A DNA stretch of 55,464 nucleotides from an uncultured Lachnospiraceae bacterium (GCA_947164865.1 CAMUYA010000023.1:1-55464), one strand, 5' to 3'. Positions 6,449 through 14,707 are shown, counted from the stretch's first letter. Notes: generated from the sequence alone by a model not told the origin. A program made the numbers and translations.

Positions 6449-7600
6449 CTAAGCCTTGTATTTCTTTATCAGTAAATAATACAAAAATCCTGCAAATTTG
6501 TGTTTATTATTATGGATCTCGTAATGGTTTCCGTCTTTTGTGGTAAAAAGAAGATAACCCTGAAGTATTATATCATAAAGAGATATCTCTGAGATAGGGA
6601 TGATCGTATTTCCGACCTTCAGCTGCCGGGGGGTTATGGAAAGAGTTCCCCTGTCCACACATACCGTTTTATGCTCCGAACTGTAGCGGTTGAGGATCTG
6701 ATCCTCATCGGAGGCAAGTACCGTATCATCATCAGCCTTCGGAAGGTCATTGATAAATTTTCTCTCCCAGGCATCCCAGTCTCTGACATTATCAAACTCG
6801 AAGCCTTCGCCGGAAAGCATTCCGTACTCGTCATATTTTCCGGAAAGGCCGCAGCTGCACCAAAACCTGTCACCACGCGACTTTAAGCTGTTAAGCTGTT
6901 TGCACTTGGGGCATGCCACAAGCTCAAACTCCAGTCCCTCGGCAAGCCGTCTTCCCTTATATGCGATATGTCTGTCCCTGTTCCATTCGTAGGCATCCTC
7001 GAAAAGATCGCGGTTTATCGCCTCTCCGAATTCTTCCACAGACATCTTTTTAAGCATTTCCGGGGTGTAGATATTTACTATCTCACCCTCCATATACCCT
7101 TTTCGCATGGTATAGCCCCAGCGCGGGTGTGAGAAGTAGCCTCCGTGAAGGCGGTAGGTAATGACAGGTACATTAAATATTTTGAAAACCTTGGCAGTGG
7201 CCGGCTGGACGGAATCGGTGATGCCGTTGCCGCATCTTAATCCTTCCGCAAAAATACCTATACTGTGTCCGCCTTTCAAACGGCGCCCCATTTCCATAAC
7301 TGTGGCGGCAGCCACGCTGGCCTTGGTCCTTCCGATGGGATCGAATACGGCACGCAGGAGCCATGACGAAAAGCCCGCTCTGAAGGTGTGTTCACTCGCC
7401 ACATAATAGATGTATTCCCTAAAGCTGCAGCTCAGAAAAAGGAAATCAAGATTGGTCACGTGATTGCACACAATAATAAAGGGGCCTTTAATGTCATGCA
7501 TTTTGCCCCTTTTGAAATTAAAACGCAGCTTGAGAAACACCACTGCAAAAGGCTTGATGATCTCATATAAGATTTTGTGTCTTCTGTATCCGGGATTCAT
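6449..7600 (-). CDS. plsC: 1-acyl-sn-glycerol-3-phosphate acyltransferase (PlsC) with C-terminal extension
   Basis: 383 residues. The N-terminal 200 residues are a PlsC domain with the catalytic NHxxxxD box (CNHVTNLDF near residue 46) and a substrate box IFAEGLRCGNG. It should acylate lysophosphatidate at the inner face of the membrane. After residue 230 comes a zinc ribbon (CPKC...CSCG) and a beta-rich tail (TLSITPRQLKVGNTIIPISEI) resembling a PH-like fold; ordinary PlsC is only about 240 residues. Ribosome site is weak. It lies 25 nt after the upstream hypothetical gene. The extension may regulate or localise the enzyme; this is inference. Confidence 0.8.
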   Translation of the reverse strand: MNPGYRRHKILYEIIKPFAVVFLKLRFNFKRGKMHDIKGPFIIVCNHVTNLDFLFLSCSFREYIYYVASEHTFRAGFSSWLLRAVFDPIGRTKASVAAATVMEMGRRLKGGHSIGIFAEGLRCGNGITDSVQPATAKVFKIFNVPVITYRLHGGYFSHPRWGYTMRKGYMEGEIVNIYTPEMLKKMSVEEFGEAINRDLFEDAYEWNRDRHIAYKGRRLAEGLEFELVACPKCKQLNSLKSRGDRFWCSCGLSGKYDEYGMLSGEGFEFDNVRDWDAWERKFINDLPKADDDTVLASDEDQILNRYSSEHKTVCVDRGTLSITPRQLKVGNTIIPISEISLYDIILQGYLLFTTKDGNHYEIHNNKHKFAGFLYYLLIKKYKA

Positions 7601-7625
7601 TCTGTACCGTCCGAATAACCTGTAT

Positions 7626-8123
7626 TTATGCCCATGGATCCTGGCTTGTGGGGATCCTTATTCCCGCAAGAAGCATCTGCTCCCAAAGGAACCACTCACC
7701 TGTGGAGGGCTTGTTCCTCAGAGTCACTGTTCTGGTGGAATCAGCTCCGCCGCTTCGAAGATCCATGATCTTATATCCATCCTCTGCGATGGGTGCCGCA
7801 CTGTCCTTCATCCATACGGTGTAAGGAGTGCCCGGCTCATAATTATTATCGGGATTTGCTCCCGTGAAATATGAGCGTGCAAGATAATCCTTACCATCCA
7901 TAAAACGGTCACGGATAAACTGCTTTTCCATGTTGGAAAGAGGCCTCGGACCTCTTAAAAAGTCCAGCATCCTGTAGCATTCTTCCCTGTTCTCGGGGAA
8001 TACATTAAGAGCGGCAACGGTAAGTGCTGCCACGCCCTCAGGCTTTTTAAGATCAGCTTCCGGAAGAGCCTTTAGCTCCTCAAGTGTCTTGGGCAGGCTG
8101 TTAAATGTAACATTATACTCCAT
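7626..8123 (-). CDS. Conserved hypothetical protein
   Basis: 165 residues, soluble, no signal peptide. An N-terminal helical half (LPKTLEELKALPEADLKKPEGVAALTVAALNVFPENREECYRM is split by Pro turns) is followed by a beta half with NNYEPGTPYTVWMKDS and RTVTLRNKPSTGEWFLWEQ. I do not recognise the family with certainty; similar proteins occur in Lachnospiraceae. AAGGAGG stands 6 nt before ATG 8123, which fixes the start although the frame stays open to 8159. First gene of a plsC/gltS-like operon. An extended -10 (TGGTAAAAT, minus strand near 8172) may be its promoter. Confidence 0.6.
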   Translation of the reverse strand: MEYNVTFNSLPKTLEELKALPEADLKKPEGVAALTVAALNVFPENREECYRMLDFLRGPRPLSNMEKQFIRDRFMDGKDYLARSYFTGANPDNNYEPGTPYTVWMKDSAAPIAEDGYKIMDLRSGGADSTRTVTLRNKPSTGEWFLWEQMLLAGIRIPTSQDPWA

Positions 8124-8266
8124 AGAAAACCTCCTTTTGCGCGCTACTGTCCGCAGCACTTACACATTGTTATTTTACCACTAAATATGCTTCACATACA
8201 AGGCATTCGCACCAAGGTTTTGCCTATTATGCCTCATATTTTCCCGCAAAAAAATATCCTCTCCTC

Positions 8267-8293
8267 TAAAGTTTTCTAAACTTATGCCGAAAT
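8267..8293 (+). promoter_or_regulatory. Sigma-28 (SigD/FliA) flagellar promoter
   Basis: TAAAGTTT, an 11-nt spacer, then GCCGAAAT. The known sigma-28 consensus is TAAAGTTT-N11-GCCGATAA, so the -35 and spacer are exact and the -10 matches 6 of 8. It ends 74 bp before the start codon of the coiled-coil gene. No competing sigma-A promoter is evident. Confidence 0.8.
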
Positions 8294-8367
8294 ATAGAAA
8301 TGAATGATCATGTTCACGCAAGGATGCGTGATATCCGGTTTGCCTGACGGCGTCATGGAGGATGCTT

Positions 8368-9537
8368 ATGGGAAATATCACTAAAACAGATCTTTTTCCC
8401 GCAGGAAAAGATCTGACTGCAGGTTCGCAGTATACTCACAAAAAACAATCTCAAAGCTCAGCAGAGAGCTCATATCAGGCTGCCCTGTTAAAACGTAAGG
8501 TAAATGCGCAGACCGAAAAACCGATCGATCCGTCAAAGCGGTTTTCCGTCACATCCGCGCAGTCTGTTACCGCACTTCAGTCCGACTATCTGAAATCAAT
8601 CAGAGAAACAAGAGCGAACAAAAAGAAGACCTCTCTGGCAACGAAAAAGCTTCAGTACAGTTTCAAGAAGGTATCCTCCGAGATCATGCGAAGCAAAACT
8701 CCTTCCGCAGCAAAATCTGCCGCGGGAAAGGCAAGGCGTGAAGTGCTCAGGCTGAAAAGGTTGAAAGCCAGCGGAGAATACGATGCCGAAGAGATAGAAG
8801 CAGCCATCACCCATGCAAAATCCATGGAACGCATCGCTAAGAAAAAAGCCGCCCATCTTGAGCAGGAAGAAATGATAGAAGTGACGGATGACGGAAGCGG
8901 AACGCTTTCACTGAAGGATGCGCTCAAGGCCGAAAACAGGGAAAACAGATCCGAAGAAAATCCCGAAAACGAAAGTGATCTTACTGAAGAAGAGATCACA
9001 AACCCGGCGGGAGCAGAAGATGCAGCCGCCGAAGCGGAAGCAGCCCGCGAGCAGATGCAGGCAGAAATAGAATACCGGCAGGAGCTTGCTCAGGAGGAAG
9101 CTCAGGCCATGCAGGAAGAGCTGGCTGCCGAAATGTCGGAGCAGATGTCTGAACTTATGACAGAAATCTCCGAAGAAATGCAGGAAATGATGGAGCAGTT
9201 CGACATGATGGAAATGCTCTCAGGCCCTGTGGGAAAGATGAATTCACAGGATTTTGAAATGCTTAAGACCAAGCACCGCACCGATGAGATGAAGGAGATC
9301 GCGAAAGCGGATAAGGAATATCTTAAGGTCATTTTTGATAAACTGCAAAGAGAAAAGTCAGGAGGTGCTTCCGTCGCAGCTTCCGCATCCTCCGGCGGCA
9401 TATCAATGAACGGTTCTTCTCCCGTTTCTATCTCCGGAGCGCTCTCATCTATAGATATCAGCACTCCCGATGCATCAGCGGTTGCAGCATCCCCTGTATC
9501 CGGTATGGAAGGCGCAGTTGTGGATGTATCGATATAA
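8368..9537 (+). CDS. SigD-dependent Ala/Glu-rich coiled-coil protein
   Basis: 389 residues, no signal peptide or membrane segment. Residues 1-80 are polar and Ser/Gln-rich; 85-170 are basic helix (LATKKLQYSFKKVSSEIM, EVLRLKRLKASGEYDAEEIE); 170-320 form a Glu/Ala/Met-rich coiled coil (EEMQEMMEQFDMMEMLS); the tail is Ser/Gly-rich. GGAGG 7 nt before the second ATG (8368) favours it over the ATG at 8362. The sigma-28 promoter places it in the motility/chemotaxis regulon. I do not recognise the family; a cytoplasmic scaffold or flagellar chaperone-like role is possible but unproven. Divergent from the plsC operon. Confidence 0.75.
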   Translation: MGNITKTDLFPAGKDLTAGSQYTHKKQSQSSAESSYQAALLKRKVNAQTEKPIDPSKRFSVTSAQSVTALQSDYLKSIRETRANKKKTSLATKKLQYSFKKVSSEIMRSKTPSAAKSAAGKARREVLRLKRLKASGEYDAEEIEAAITHAKSMERIAKKKAAHLEQEEMIEVTDDGSGTLSLKDALKAENRENRSEENPENESDLTEEEITNPAGAEDAAAEAEAAREQMQAEIEYRQELAQEEAQAMQEELAAEMSEQMSELMTEISEEMQEMMEQFDMMEMLSGPVGKMNSQDFEMLKTKHRTDEMKEIAKADKEYLKVIFDKLQREKSGGASVAASASSGGISMNGSSPVSISGALSSIDISTPDASAVAASPVSGMEGAVVDVSI

Positions 9538-9578
9538 TATACTATCAGCGTCCTTTAAATTGCATAACTTTTTCCTAT

Positions 9579-9618
9579 AAAGCAAATCAAGCCGGGGATC
9601 GCTCCCCGGCTTTGCTTT
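9579..9618. terminator. Bidirectional terminator
   Basis: GCCGGGGA/TCCCCGGC with loop TCGC, flanked by AAAGC and GCTTT. It lies between the convergent coiled-coil and aquaporin genes and can serve both. Confidence 0.75.
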
Positions 9619-9626
9619 AAGGATAG

Positions 9627-10322
9627 TTATTTTTTCTTGATCTCGATAGCCTTATAAGTAAAAGCAGCAAGTGCCGCACCTACAAGAGGTCCTACGATAA
9701 ATACCCATACGGAAGCGATGGGAGCCGTGTTTCCGCTTATGGCTGCCACGATAGCGGGGCCGATGCTTCTTGCAGGGTTAACACTGGTTCCGGTAAGGCC
9801 GATTCCAAGGATGTGAACAACCGTAAGTGTAAGACCGATAACGATACCTGCAAAGGAACCGTGAGAAGCATTTGATGATGTCACTCCCAGAATGGCCATA
9901 ACAAATATGAATGTGAGAACGATCTCGACGATAAGGCCTGCAACTGCGCTTCCGCCCACTCCGGCAAGCCCGTTTGTTCCGAAACCTCCGGTCTTATCGG
10001 TTATTCCGCCAAGGTTAAATATGAGTGCAAGAAGGCCCGATCCCGCAAATGCTCCCAGACACTGAGCTATTACGTAGCCGACGAAATCTTTTATCTCCAT
10101 GCCGCCGTTTATCAATACGCCGAGTGAAACAGCAGGATTAATGTGACAGCCGGAAACGTTTCCGATGCTGTAAGCCATCGCAACGATCGTAAGGCCAAAA
10201 GCAAAAGCGGTCAGAATGTATCCGCCTCCGTTCGCGGAGTCACAGCCAACCAGCATGGCAGTACCGCAGCCAAGGATCACCAAAGTCATTGTTCCAATAA
10301 ATTCAGCAACATACTTCTTCAT
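9627..10322 (-). CDS. aqpZ: Aquaporin (AqpZ-like)
   Basis: 231 residues, six membrane helices and two half-helices with NPA boxes (GCHINPAVS and GTSVNPARS). The His in VHILG, the Thr in LTGTS and the Arg after the second NPA reproduce the narrow water-selective filter of AqpZ rather than the wider glycerol filter of GlpF, so a water channel is likely. AAGAAGGT 6 nt before ATG 10322 selects this start over 10340. An extended -10 promoter precedes it. Single-gene unit; osmotic adjustment is the expected role. Confidence 0.9.
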   Translation of the reverse strand: MKKYVAEFIGTMTLVILGCGTAMLVGCDSANGGGYILTAFAFGLTIVAMAYSIGNVSGCHINPAVSLGVLINGGMEIKDFVGYVIAQCLGAFAGSGLLALIFNLGGITDKTGGFGTNGLAGVGGSAVAGLIVEIVLTFIFVMAILGVTSSNASHGSFAGIVIGLTLTVVHILGIGLTGTSVNPARSIGPAIVAAISGNTAPIASVWVFIVGPLVGAALAAFTYKAIEIKKK

Positions 10323-10373
10323 TTCGATACCTTCTTTCATATGTATTTGTTAGCCGCATCACACGGCATTTTC

Positions 10374-10382
10374 ATTATACCA
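10374..10382 (-). promoter_or_regulatory. Extended -10 promoter of aqpZ
   Basis: Minus strand TGGTATAAT, a perfect -10 with the TGn extension; no good -35 at 17 bp. A GCCG/CGGC hairpin follows in the leader. Confidence 0.6.
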
Positions 10383-10414
10383 CCCTTTCTCCCCTCATAA
10401 TATTAAAAAAAGCA

Positions 10415-10460
10415 ATAAAAAAAGGACAGTTATCTGTAGCATTTATACAACAGATAACTG
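10415..10460 (-). terminator. Terminator of map
   Basis: Minus strand CAGTTATCTGT/ACAGATAACTG, perfect 11-bp arms with a 12-nt loop, followed by a run of T. It lies 10 bp past the map stop codon. Confidence 0.85.
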
Positions 10461-10470
10461 CCTCATATTA

Positions 10471-11343
10471 TCAGTAGCAGAGCACTTCGTGTCCTTCCTC
10501 CGTGACAAGCACCATGATCTCCCACTGTGCCGATGGCAATCCGTCGGCGGTGGAAACCTCCCAGCCGTTTTCTTTATCAGTCTTTATCTTTTCTTTTCCG
10601 AGGTTTACCATTGGTTCAATGGTGAAGGTCATTCCGGGCACAAGGAGCATTTCCGTTCCCGCTTTGGAATGATAGCCAACCCATGGATCCTCGTGAAACT
10701 CAAGGCCTACCCCGTGACCGCCTATCTCGCGCACCACGGTGTATCCCCTATCGTAGCAGTAGTCGTGCACCGCCTGTCCCATATCTCCGAGGCGTCCCCA
10801 GGGCTGCACTTTTTCGAGTCCTGCGTATACCGACTCTTTAGTCACCTCAACCAGCTTTCTTTTTTCCTCGCTCACATTTCCTATGCAATACATTCTTGAT
10901 GAGTCGGAAAAATACCCATCCAGTATGGTTGAGCAGTCAATATTTACGATATCTCCGTCCTGCAGATACTTTCCCTTGTGTGGGAAGCCGTGGCAAACCT
11001 GTTCATTCACGGAAGTGCACACGCTGTAGGGATATCCTTCGTAATTAAGCGGCGCCGGGATCGCTCCCGCACCATAGGTTATCTCGTTTACTATGTCGTT
11101 GATCTTTGAGAGCTCCATGCCCTCGCAGACTTCTTTGTCAAGTGTATCAAGGATCTGAATATTGACCTTGCAGCTTTTCTTTATCCCCTCTATCTGCTCG
11201 GGAGTTTTGATTATCTCATGATCGGGGACCTGCACACCCTGCAGCTGATATTTTTTTATCTTTGCATCAAATGCCTCGTGGCACTGCTTGTATTTCTTTC
11301 CGCTCCCGCACCAGCAGGGGTCATTTCTTCCGATCTTAAGCAT
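10471..11343 (-). CDS. map: Methionine aminopeptidase with SEC-C zinc motif
   Basis: 290 residues. An N-terminal SEC-C motif (NDPCWCGSGKKYKQCH, residues 6-21) precedes an M24 aminopeptidase domain. Metal ligands are visible: the two Asp in VNIDCSTILDGYFSD, His in GHGVGLEFHEDP, Glu in FTIEPM and Glu in AQWEIMVL. The enzyme removes N-terminal Met from new proteins; the SEC-C motif is common in clostridial MAPs and probably helps bind the ribosome. Its start overlaps the end of the Fur-like gene by 8 bp, so the two form one operon and map may follow the metal-responsive promoter. Confidence 0.93.
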   Translation of the reverse strand: MLKIGRNDPCWCGSGKKYKQCHEAFDAKIKKYQLQGVQVPDHEIIKTPEQIEGIKKSCKVNIQILDTLDKEVCEGMELSKINDIVNEITYGAGAIPAPLNYEGYPYSVCTSVNEQVCHGFPHKGKYLQDGDIVNIDCSTILDGYFSDSSRMYCIGNVSEEKRKLVEVTKESVYAGLEKVQPWGRLGDMGQAVHDYCYDRGYTVVREIGGHGVGLEFHEDPWVGYHSKAGTEMLLVPGMTFTIEPMVNLGKEKIKTDKENGWEVSTADGLPSAQWEIMVLVTEEGHEVLCY

Positions 11344-11788
11344 TCTTCATTTCCTCCGATGCAGCGCAGTCGCAGCTCCTCGCATCCACACTGATTACTT
11401 TCTTTCCCGAGATATAGCCCTTTTCTTCCAGTCCTGCCTGAATAATCCTGTTCCACTCGGCACCGGTAAGGTCAAGCACCGTTCCGTCGTCCAGTGTGAT
11501 AGAGCATGCACGCTCTGCGCAGCAGTCCACCCCGCAGGCCACACGGTACATATTCTTGCGGCTGATGGCACCTATATCCTCAAGAGTGTTGATCATCCTG
11601 TACACTGTAGCAGTTCCGAGGGATTTGTCAAGCTTTGAAGCCTTATAGAAAATCTCCTTGCAGCTCGCACAGTCTTCTTCCAGGATTATATCGAGCAGCA
11701 TCAATCTCTGTTTTGTGATCCTGCATCCGCTGTCTCTGAGCTTTTGCACGATTATATCCTTTTGCATATTTGCGACCATTTTGGACAT
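11336..11788 (-). CDS. Fur-family regulator, atypical C-terminus
   Basis: 150 residues. Residues 10-80 form the Fur winged helix (GCRITKQRLMLLDIILE, SLGTATVYRMINTLEDIGAI). The C-terminal half lacks the usual His-rich HHDH metal/dimer segment; in its place is CGVDCCAERACS, and the tail ends SCDCAASEE. Metal sensing is therefore uncertain, though a structural Cys site may remain. GAGGT 8 nt before ATG 11788 decides the start; the longer frame to 11833 would begin inside the promoter. A near-consensus Fur box overlaps the leader, suggesting autoregulation or control by a true Fur. Confidence 0.85.
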   Translation of the reverse strand: MSKMVANMQKDIIVQKLRDSGCRITKQRLMLLDIILEEDCASCKEIFYKASKLDKSLGTATVYRMINTLEDIGAISRKNMYRVACGVDCCAERACSITLDDGTVLDLTGAEWNRIIQAGLEEKGYISGKKVISVDARSCDCAASEEMKNA

Positions 11789-11808
11789 GAAAAGTACCTC
11801 GTTCTTGT

Positions 11809-11823
11809 TGATAATGGTTATCA
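11809..11823. promoter_or_regulatory. Fur box
   Basis: TGATAATGGTTATCA matches the 7-1-7 Fur box TGATAATNATTATCA at 14 of 15 positions. It lies between the predicted transcription start (about 11832) and the fur-like start codon. Confidence 0.75.
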
Positions 11824-11838
11824 TTTTCACCAAGGGTT

Positions 11839-11867
11839 AGTTTATACTAACATTTTGTTTTTGTCAA
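11839..11867 (-). promoter_or_regulatory. Promoter of fur-map with dyad
   Basis: Minus strand TTGACA, 17-bp spacer, TAAACT. A second dyad GTTAG-6 nt-CTAAC (11836-11851) covers the -10 and could be a further operator. Confidence 0.7.
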
Positions 11868-11963
11868 TACGGTATTGAAAAATGATTCCAAAAAATGATA
11901 TTATACTATATGTTGTTGTAACGCTTTACTAAACATACTATTTTTAGTGTTTGAGGAATAATA

Positions 11964-12569
11964 ATGTATTTCGGTACCATCAAGAAAAATGATATAGCCA
12001 ACGGCCCCGGAGTGAGGGTAAACCTGTTTGTCAGCGGATGCACCCATCACTGTGAGGACTGTTTCAACGCCGAAACCTGGAATTTCAGATATGGTGAAGA
12101 ATATACCGAAGAGCACACCAAAGAGATTTTGGATGCCCTCTCTCCCGATTACGTGGCCGGCATGACATTTCTGGGCGGAGAGCCCATGGAACCCGAAAAC
12201 AGGGGAACCGTCCTGGATATATCCCGCCGGATCAAAAGCCTTTATCCCGACAAAACCATATGGATCTATTCCGGATATCTTACGGAAGAGCTCCTTGCAC
12301 TGGCCGGCATCTGGAGTGCGGAACGTGTGCCTTCCGCAGCGGACGTTCCCAGGAACCGGGTGCTTCCCGACTATTCTCCCGCTCCCGATCACGAGGCTCT
12401 TTCGGAGCTCATTAATCTCACGGATGTGATCGTGGACGGTGAGTTTATGAAAGATAAAAAGAACCTCCGACTTAAATTCAGAGGTTCCGAGAATCAAAGA
12501 ATAATTGATGTCAAAAAGACGGTTGCACAGGGCAAGATCGTTATAGCCGATTTCAAAGACCGGCAGTGA
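11964..12569 (+). CDS. nrdG: Anaerobic ribonucleotide reductase activating protein
   Basis: 201 residues, radical SAM activase. The iron-sulfur motif C-x3-C-x2-C is present (CTHHCEDC near residue 26) and GGEP follows (TFLGGEPME). NrdG installs the glycyl radical on NrdD for anaerobic dNTP synthesis. GAGG 7 nt before ATG 11964 sets the start. Residues 115-145 carry an insert (RVPSAADVPRNRVLPDYSP) relative to the short E. coli protein. nrdD is not adjacent, which is unusual because the pair is often linked. Divergent from the fur-map operon. Confidence 0.93.
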   Translation: MYFGTIKKNDIANGPGVRVNLFVSGCTHHCEDCFNAETWNFRYGEEYTEEHTKEILDALSPDYVAGMTFLGGEPMEPENRGTVLDISRRIKSLYPDKTIWIYSGYLTEELLALAGIWSAERVPSAADVPRNRVLPDYSPAPDHEALSELINLTDVIVDGEFMKDKKNLRLKFRGSENQRIIDVKKTVAQGKIVIADFKDRQ

Positions 12570-12578
12570 ATACCCGCA

Positions 12579-13325
12579 TCAGCATCCGTACCCGCCCATG
12601 CACAGACCGCTGCCTCCGCAGCAGAGATTAAGAATCATGTTTGCGATACATATCCTCATGCATATTGTTCCTGCTCTGCTCTGACCATAGCCATAGGACG
12701 ACTGCCTCTGTGAATACCAGCTCGATCCGTTCTGGAGCTGCTCCAACAGCTGACGATATTCAAAGTTGTTAGGTTCAAGCGCTGCTGCGCGTTTGGCATG
12801 TTCCAGCGCCGAAACCGTGTTTCTGAGCCCCGAATGGGCGATGGCACTGTAATAATACCACCTTGCATTCCTGAGGTTTTCTTCCATTCCGTCAAGAGTG
12901 GTGCGAGCCTCTTTATAATATCCGCTTCTTATGTAATTTCCCGCGGCGCGAAGCCTCGGATCCTCCTCATAACCGGTCTGGGATCCGGTGCTTCTGTAAC
13001 CGCCGAAAGCCCCGAAAGGCCCGAAATCATCATACCCGTATTCGAATCCGCGGCTGCTGCCGGAATAACTTCCGGTGTTTCCGTAGGATGAGGAGCCCTG
13101 ACCGTAGCCGTAACCTCCGTAGCTTCCCGAATATCCTTCGGTGCGCTCCTTCATTATCTGCTGGTAAGCGCTCTGTATCTGCTTGAATTTCTCCTCGGCC
13201 TGAGCTTTGTTCGGATTGTTGATATTGGCGTCCGGGTGGTACCTGCGGCTCAGATTTCTGTATGCTTTTTTAATATCTTCCTCCGAAGCGTTTCGTGCTA
13301 CTCCGAGGACTGCATAGGGATCCAT
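12579..13325 (-). CDS. DnaJ-domain protein with Gly/Tyr linker and Cys-rich tail
   Basis: 248 residues. A J domain (residues 1-65) has the HPD motif in [11 protein letters not shown], so it can stimulate an Hsp70. A Gly/Ser/Tyr-rich linker (about 68-120) follows, then a TPR-like helical segment ([37 protein letters not shown]) and a Cys-rich hydrophobic C-terminus ([16 protein letters not shown]). It is not the classic DnaJ: no zinc-finger CxxCxGxG repeats. Third gene of an operon with a zinc-ribbon membrane protein and DUF5685; only 3 nt separate it from the latter. The set probably forms a dedicated chaperone system of unknown client. Confidence 0.85.
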   Translation of the reverse strand: MDPYAVLGVARNASEEDIKKAYRNLSRRYHPDANINNPNKAQAEEKFKQIQSAYQQIMKERTEGYSGSYGGYGYGQGSSSYGNTGSYSGSSRGFEYGYDDFGPFGAFGGYRSTGSQTGYEEDPRLRAAGNYIRSGYYKEARTTLDGMEENLRNARWYYYSAIAHSGLRNTVSALEHAKRAAALEPNNFEYRQLLEQLQNGSSWYSQRQSSYGYGQSRAGTICMRICIANMILNLCCGGSGLCMGGYGC

Positions 13326-13328
13326 ATC

Positions 13329-14168
13329 TTATGCTTGCTCTTTCTTTTTTTCTCTCTCTGTCCGGATCTTTTCATAGCGCTCCCACACGCCGGAGTAAAG
13401 TATATTTCTGAGTATCTCGACATTTTCGATGATGGGGAGCATCTCAAATCTTTTACAGCACTCCGACATCATCATCGTGAGAATGACTCTTATCTGCTCA
13501 TCAAAATCAGGCTCTTCTATCCTTTTTACAAAAGGATTGTATTTCCCTTTTTTGATATCCTTTTCAACATCATCATATGCATCAAGGATATAAATGAATT
13601 TGCCAAGATAATACCCAAGCTCCGAAAGTGTATCTTTCCATTCATCGTCCCGGGGAGTCATGATCATGCCCATTATATCCCCAAACAGCCCGGACATCAA
13701 ATCTATATCGGTACATCCTTCATTCTCGTACTCGCGGATCTTTTCCAGTTTATCTTTGATCAGGTTTTCCTTACCCCGATACACACACCTTTTCTTGAAG
13801 CTCTTTTTGCGGAGCATGCATCCAAAACATGCTCTGAACATCTTTTTGTCATCTATCCAGTCGTCCTCGCATTTATAGAGAGTGAGGAGCACGTTCATAT
13901 CAGCCACATAATCGATGACCACATTTTTGACGAAGGGATGCCTCTCAAAGGGATGTGCCACGCAGGCACATTTTGAGGAAGCCGTGTCAGGCTCGTAAAG
14001 CGAGGAGAGCAGCATTGCGGCAAAGGTCATATCGTAGCTGAGGGTAACCTGGCCCATTGCGCCGTACCTCTTTAAAAGGCTCTGACAGAGCCCGCAGTAG
14101 TAGGCGTGGTATATATCAAATTCCTTGAATTTCATTTCTGCCTTATTAATTGTGATATATCCAAACAT
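13329..14168 (-). CDS. DUF5685 family protein
   Basis: 279 residues. The opening MFGYITINKAEMKFKEFDIY and YYCGLCQSLLKRYG match the DUF5685 family as I know it. Cysteine clusters YYCGLCQ, CACVAH and CFGCMLRKK suggest a bound metal. An acidic DAYDDVEKD motif near residue 220 recalls helical isoprenoid-synthase-type folds, which is only a resemblance. AGAAGGT 6 nt before ATG 14168 fixes the start. It sits between a zinc-ribbon membrane protein (1-nt gap) and the DnaJ-like protein (3-nt gap), a tightly packed operon. Function is unknown. Confidence 0.8.
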   Translation of the reverse strand: MFGYITINKAEMKFKEFDIYHAYYCGLCQSLLKRYGAMGQVTLSYDMTFAAMLLSSLYEPDTASSKCACVAHPFERHPFVKNVVIDYVADMNVLLTLYKCEDDWIDDKKMFRACFGCMLRKKSFKKRCVYRGKENLIKDKLEKIREYENEGCTDIDLMSGLFGDIMGMIMTPRDDEWKDTLSELGYYLGKFIYILDAYDDVEKDIKKGKYNPFVKRIEEPDFDEQIRVILTMMMSECCKRFEMLPIIENVEILRNILYSGVWERYEKIRTEREKKKEQA

Positions 14169-14169
14169 A

Positions 14170-14571
14170 TTACGACCTTCTGATAAACTGCTCCGCACAT
14201 TTCCTGCATCTTATCTCAATGCGTCCTCTGCCTCTGGGAACACGCAGCTTCTGACCGCATTTGGGGCATTTGAACACTTTGTATTTTCTGCCTTCCGTAA
14301 AGTTGTACTTAAGCTTTGCAAATCCGTTGCGCGCCCATGCGGTATTCTTAAGAAACCATGCGTTTTCTTTGTATCTTGCCGCATGATTCCGCGAAAACAT
14401 TCTGAAATACTCATATGCGATCACCGCGATAGCCGCGATATATACGTAAGGCACCGTAAAAAGGGATACGATAAATATGATGAGTGCAAGGACCATCAGG
14501 AAGAGTCCGAACTGATCCTGCCCGTAGCGTCCGTACATAACTTTTCTGAGCCAGTTTGTAAATCTATTCAT
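14170..14571 (-). CDS. Membrane protein with C-terminal zinc ribbon
   Basis: 133 residues. Two neighbouring hydrophobic helices (FGLFLMVLALIIFIVSL and YVYIAAIAVIAYEYF, residues 22-60) are followed by a basic segment and a zinc ribbon (CPKCGQKLRVPRG...CRKC). GGAGGT lies 11 nt before ATG 14571 but 5 nt before an in-frame TTG at 14577, so the start is either. First gene of the DUF5685/DnaJ operon. It may anchor that complex to the membrane and read a substrate or RNA through the ribbon; this is inference. Confidence 0.75.
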   Translation of the reverse strand: MNRFTNWLRKVMYGRYGQDQFGLFLMVLALIIFIVSLFTVPYVYIAAIAVIAYEYFRMFSRNHAARYKENAWFLKNTAWARNGFAKLKYNFTEGRKYKVFKCPKCGQKLRVPRGRGRIEIRCRKCAEQFIRRS

Positions 14572-14609
14572 GATCAATCGATACCTCCGGACAAATAATA
14601 CTGCTAACA

Positions 14610-14637
14610 CATATAATACTTTATATTCATCCGTCAA
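14610..14637 (-). promoter_or_regulatory. Promoter of zinc-ribbon/DUF5685/DnaJ operon
   Basis: Minus strand TTGACG, 16-bp spacer, TATATG, about 35 bp upstream of the first start codon. Confidence 0.6.
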
Positions 14638-14664
14638 AAACTGCAATTAAATAAAAATAAACAT

Positions 14665-14703
14665 TTCTAAAATAAAAGTAAACCGCCGGCTTTACCCGGC
14701 GGC
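14665..14703 (-). terminator. Terminator of hybrid kinase operon
   Basis: Minus strand CCGCCGG/CCGGCGG with a 6-nt loop followed by TTTACTTTTATTTT, 5 bp past the kinase stop. Confidence 0.8.
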
Positions 14704-14707
14704 ATTA

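Noticed and set aside
11901..12497. 198-codon frame opposite nrdG
   Set aside because: Antisense shadow of a well-supported radical SAM gene; no ribosome site.
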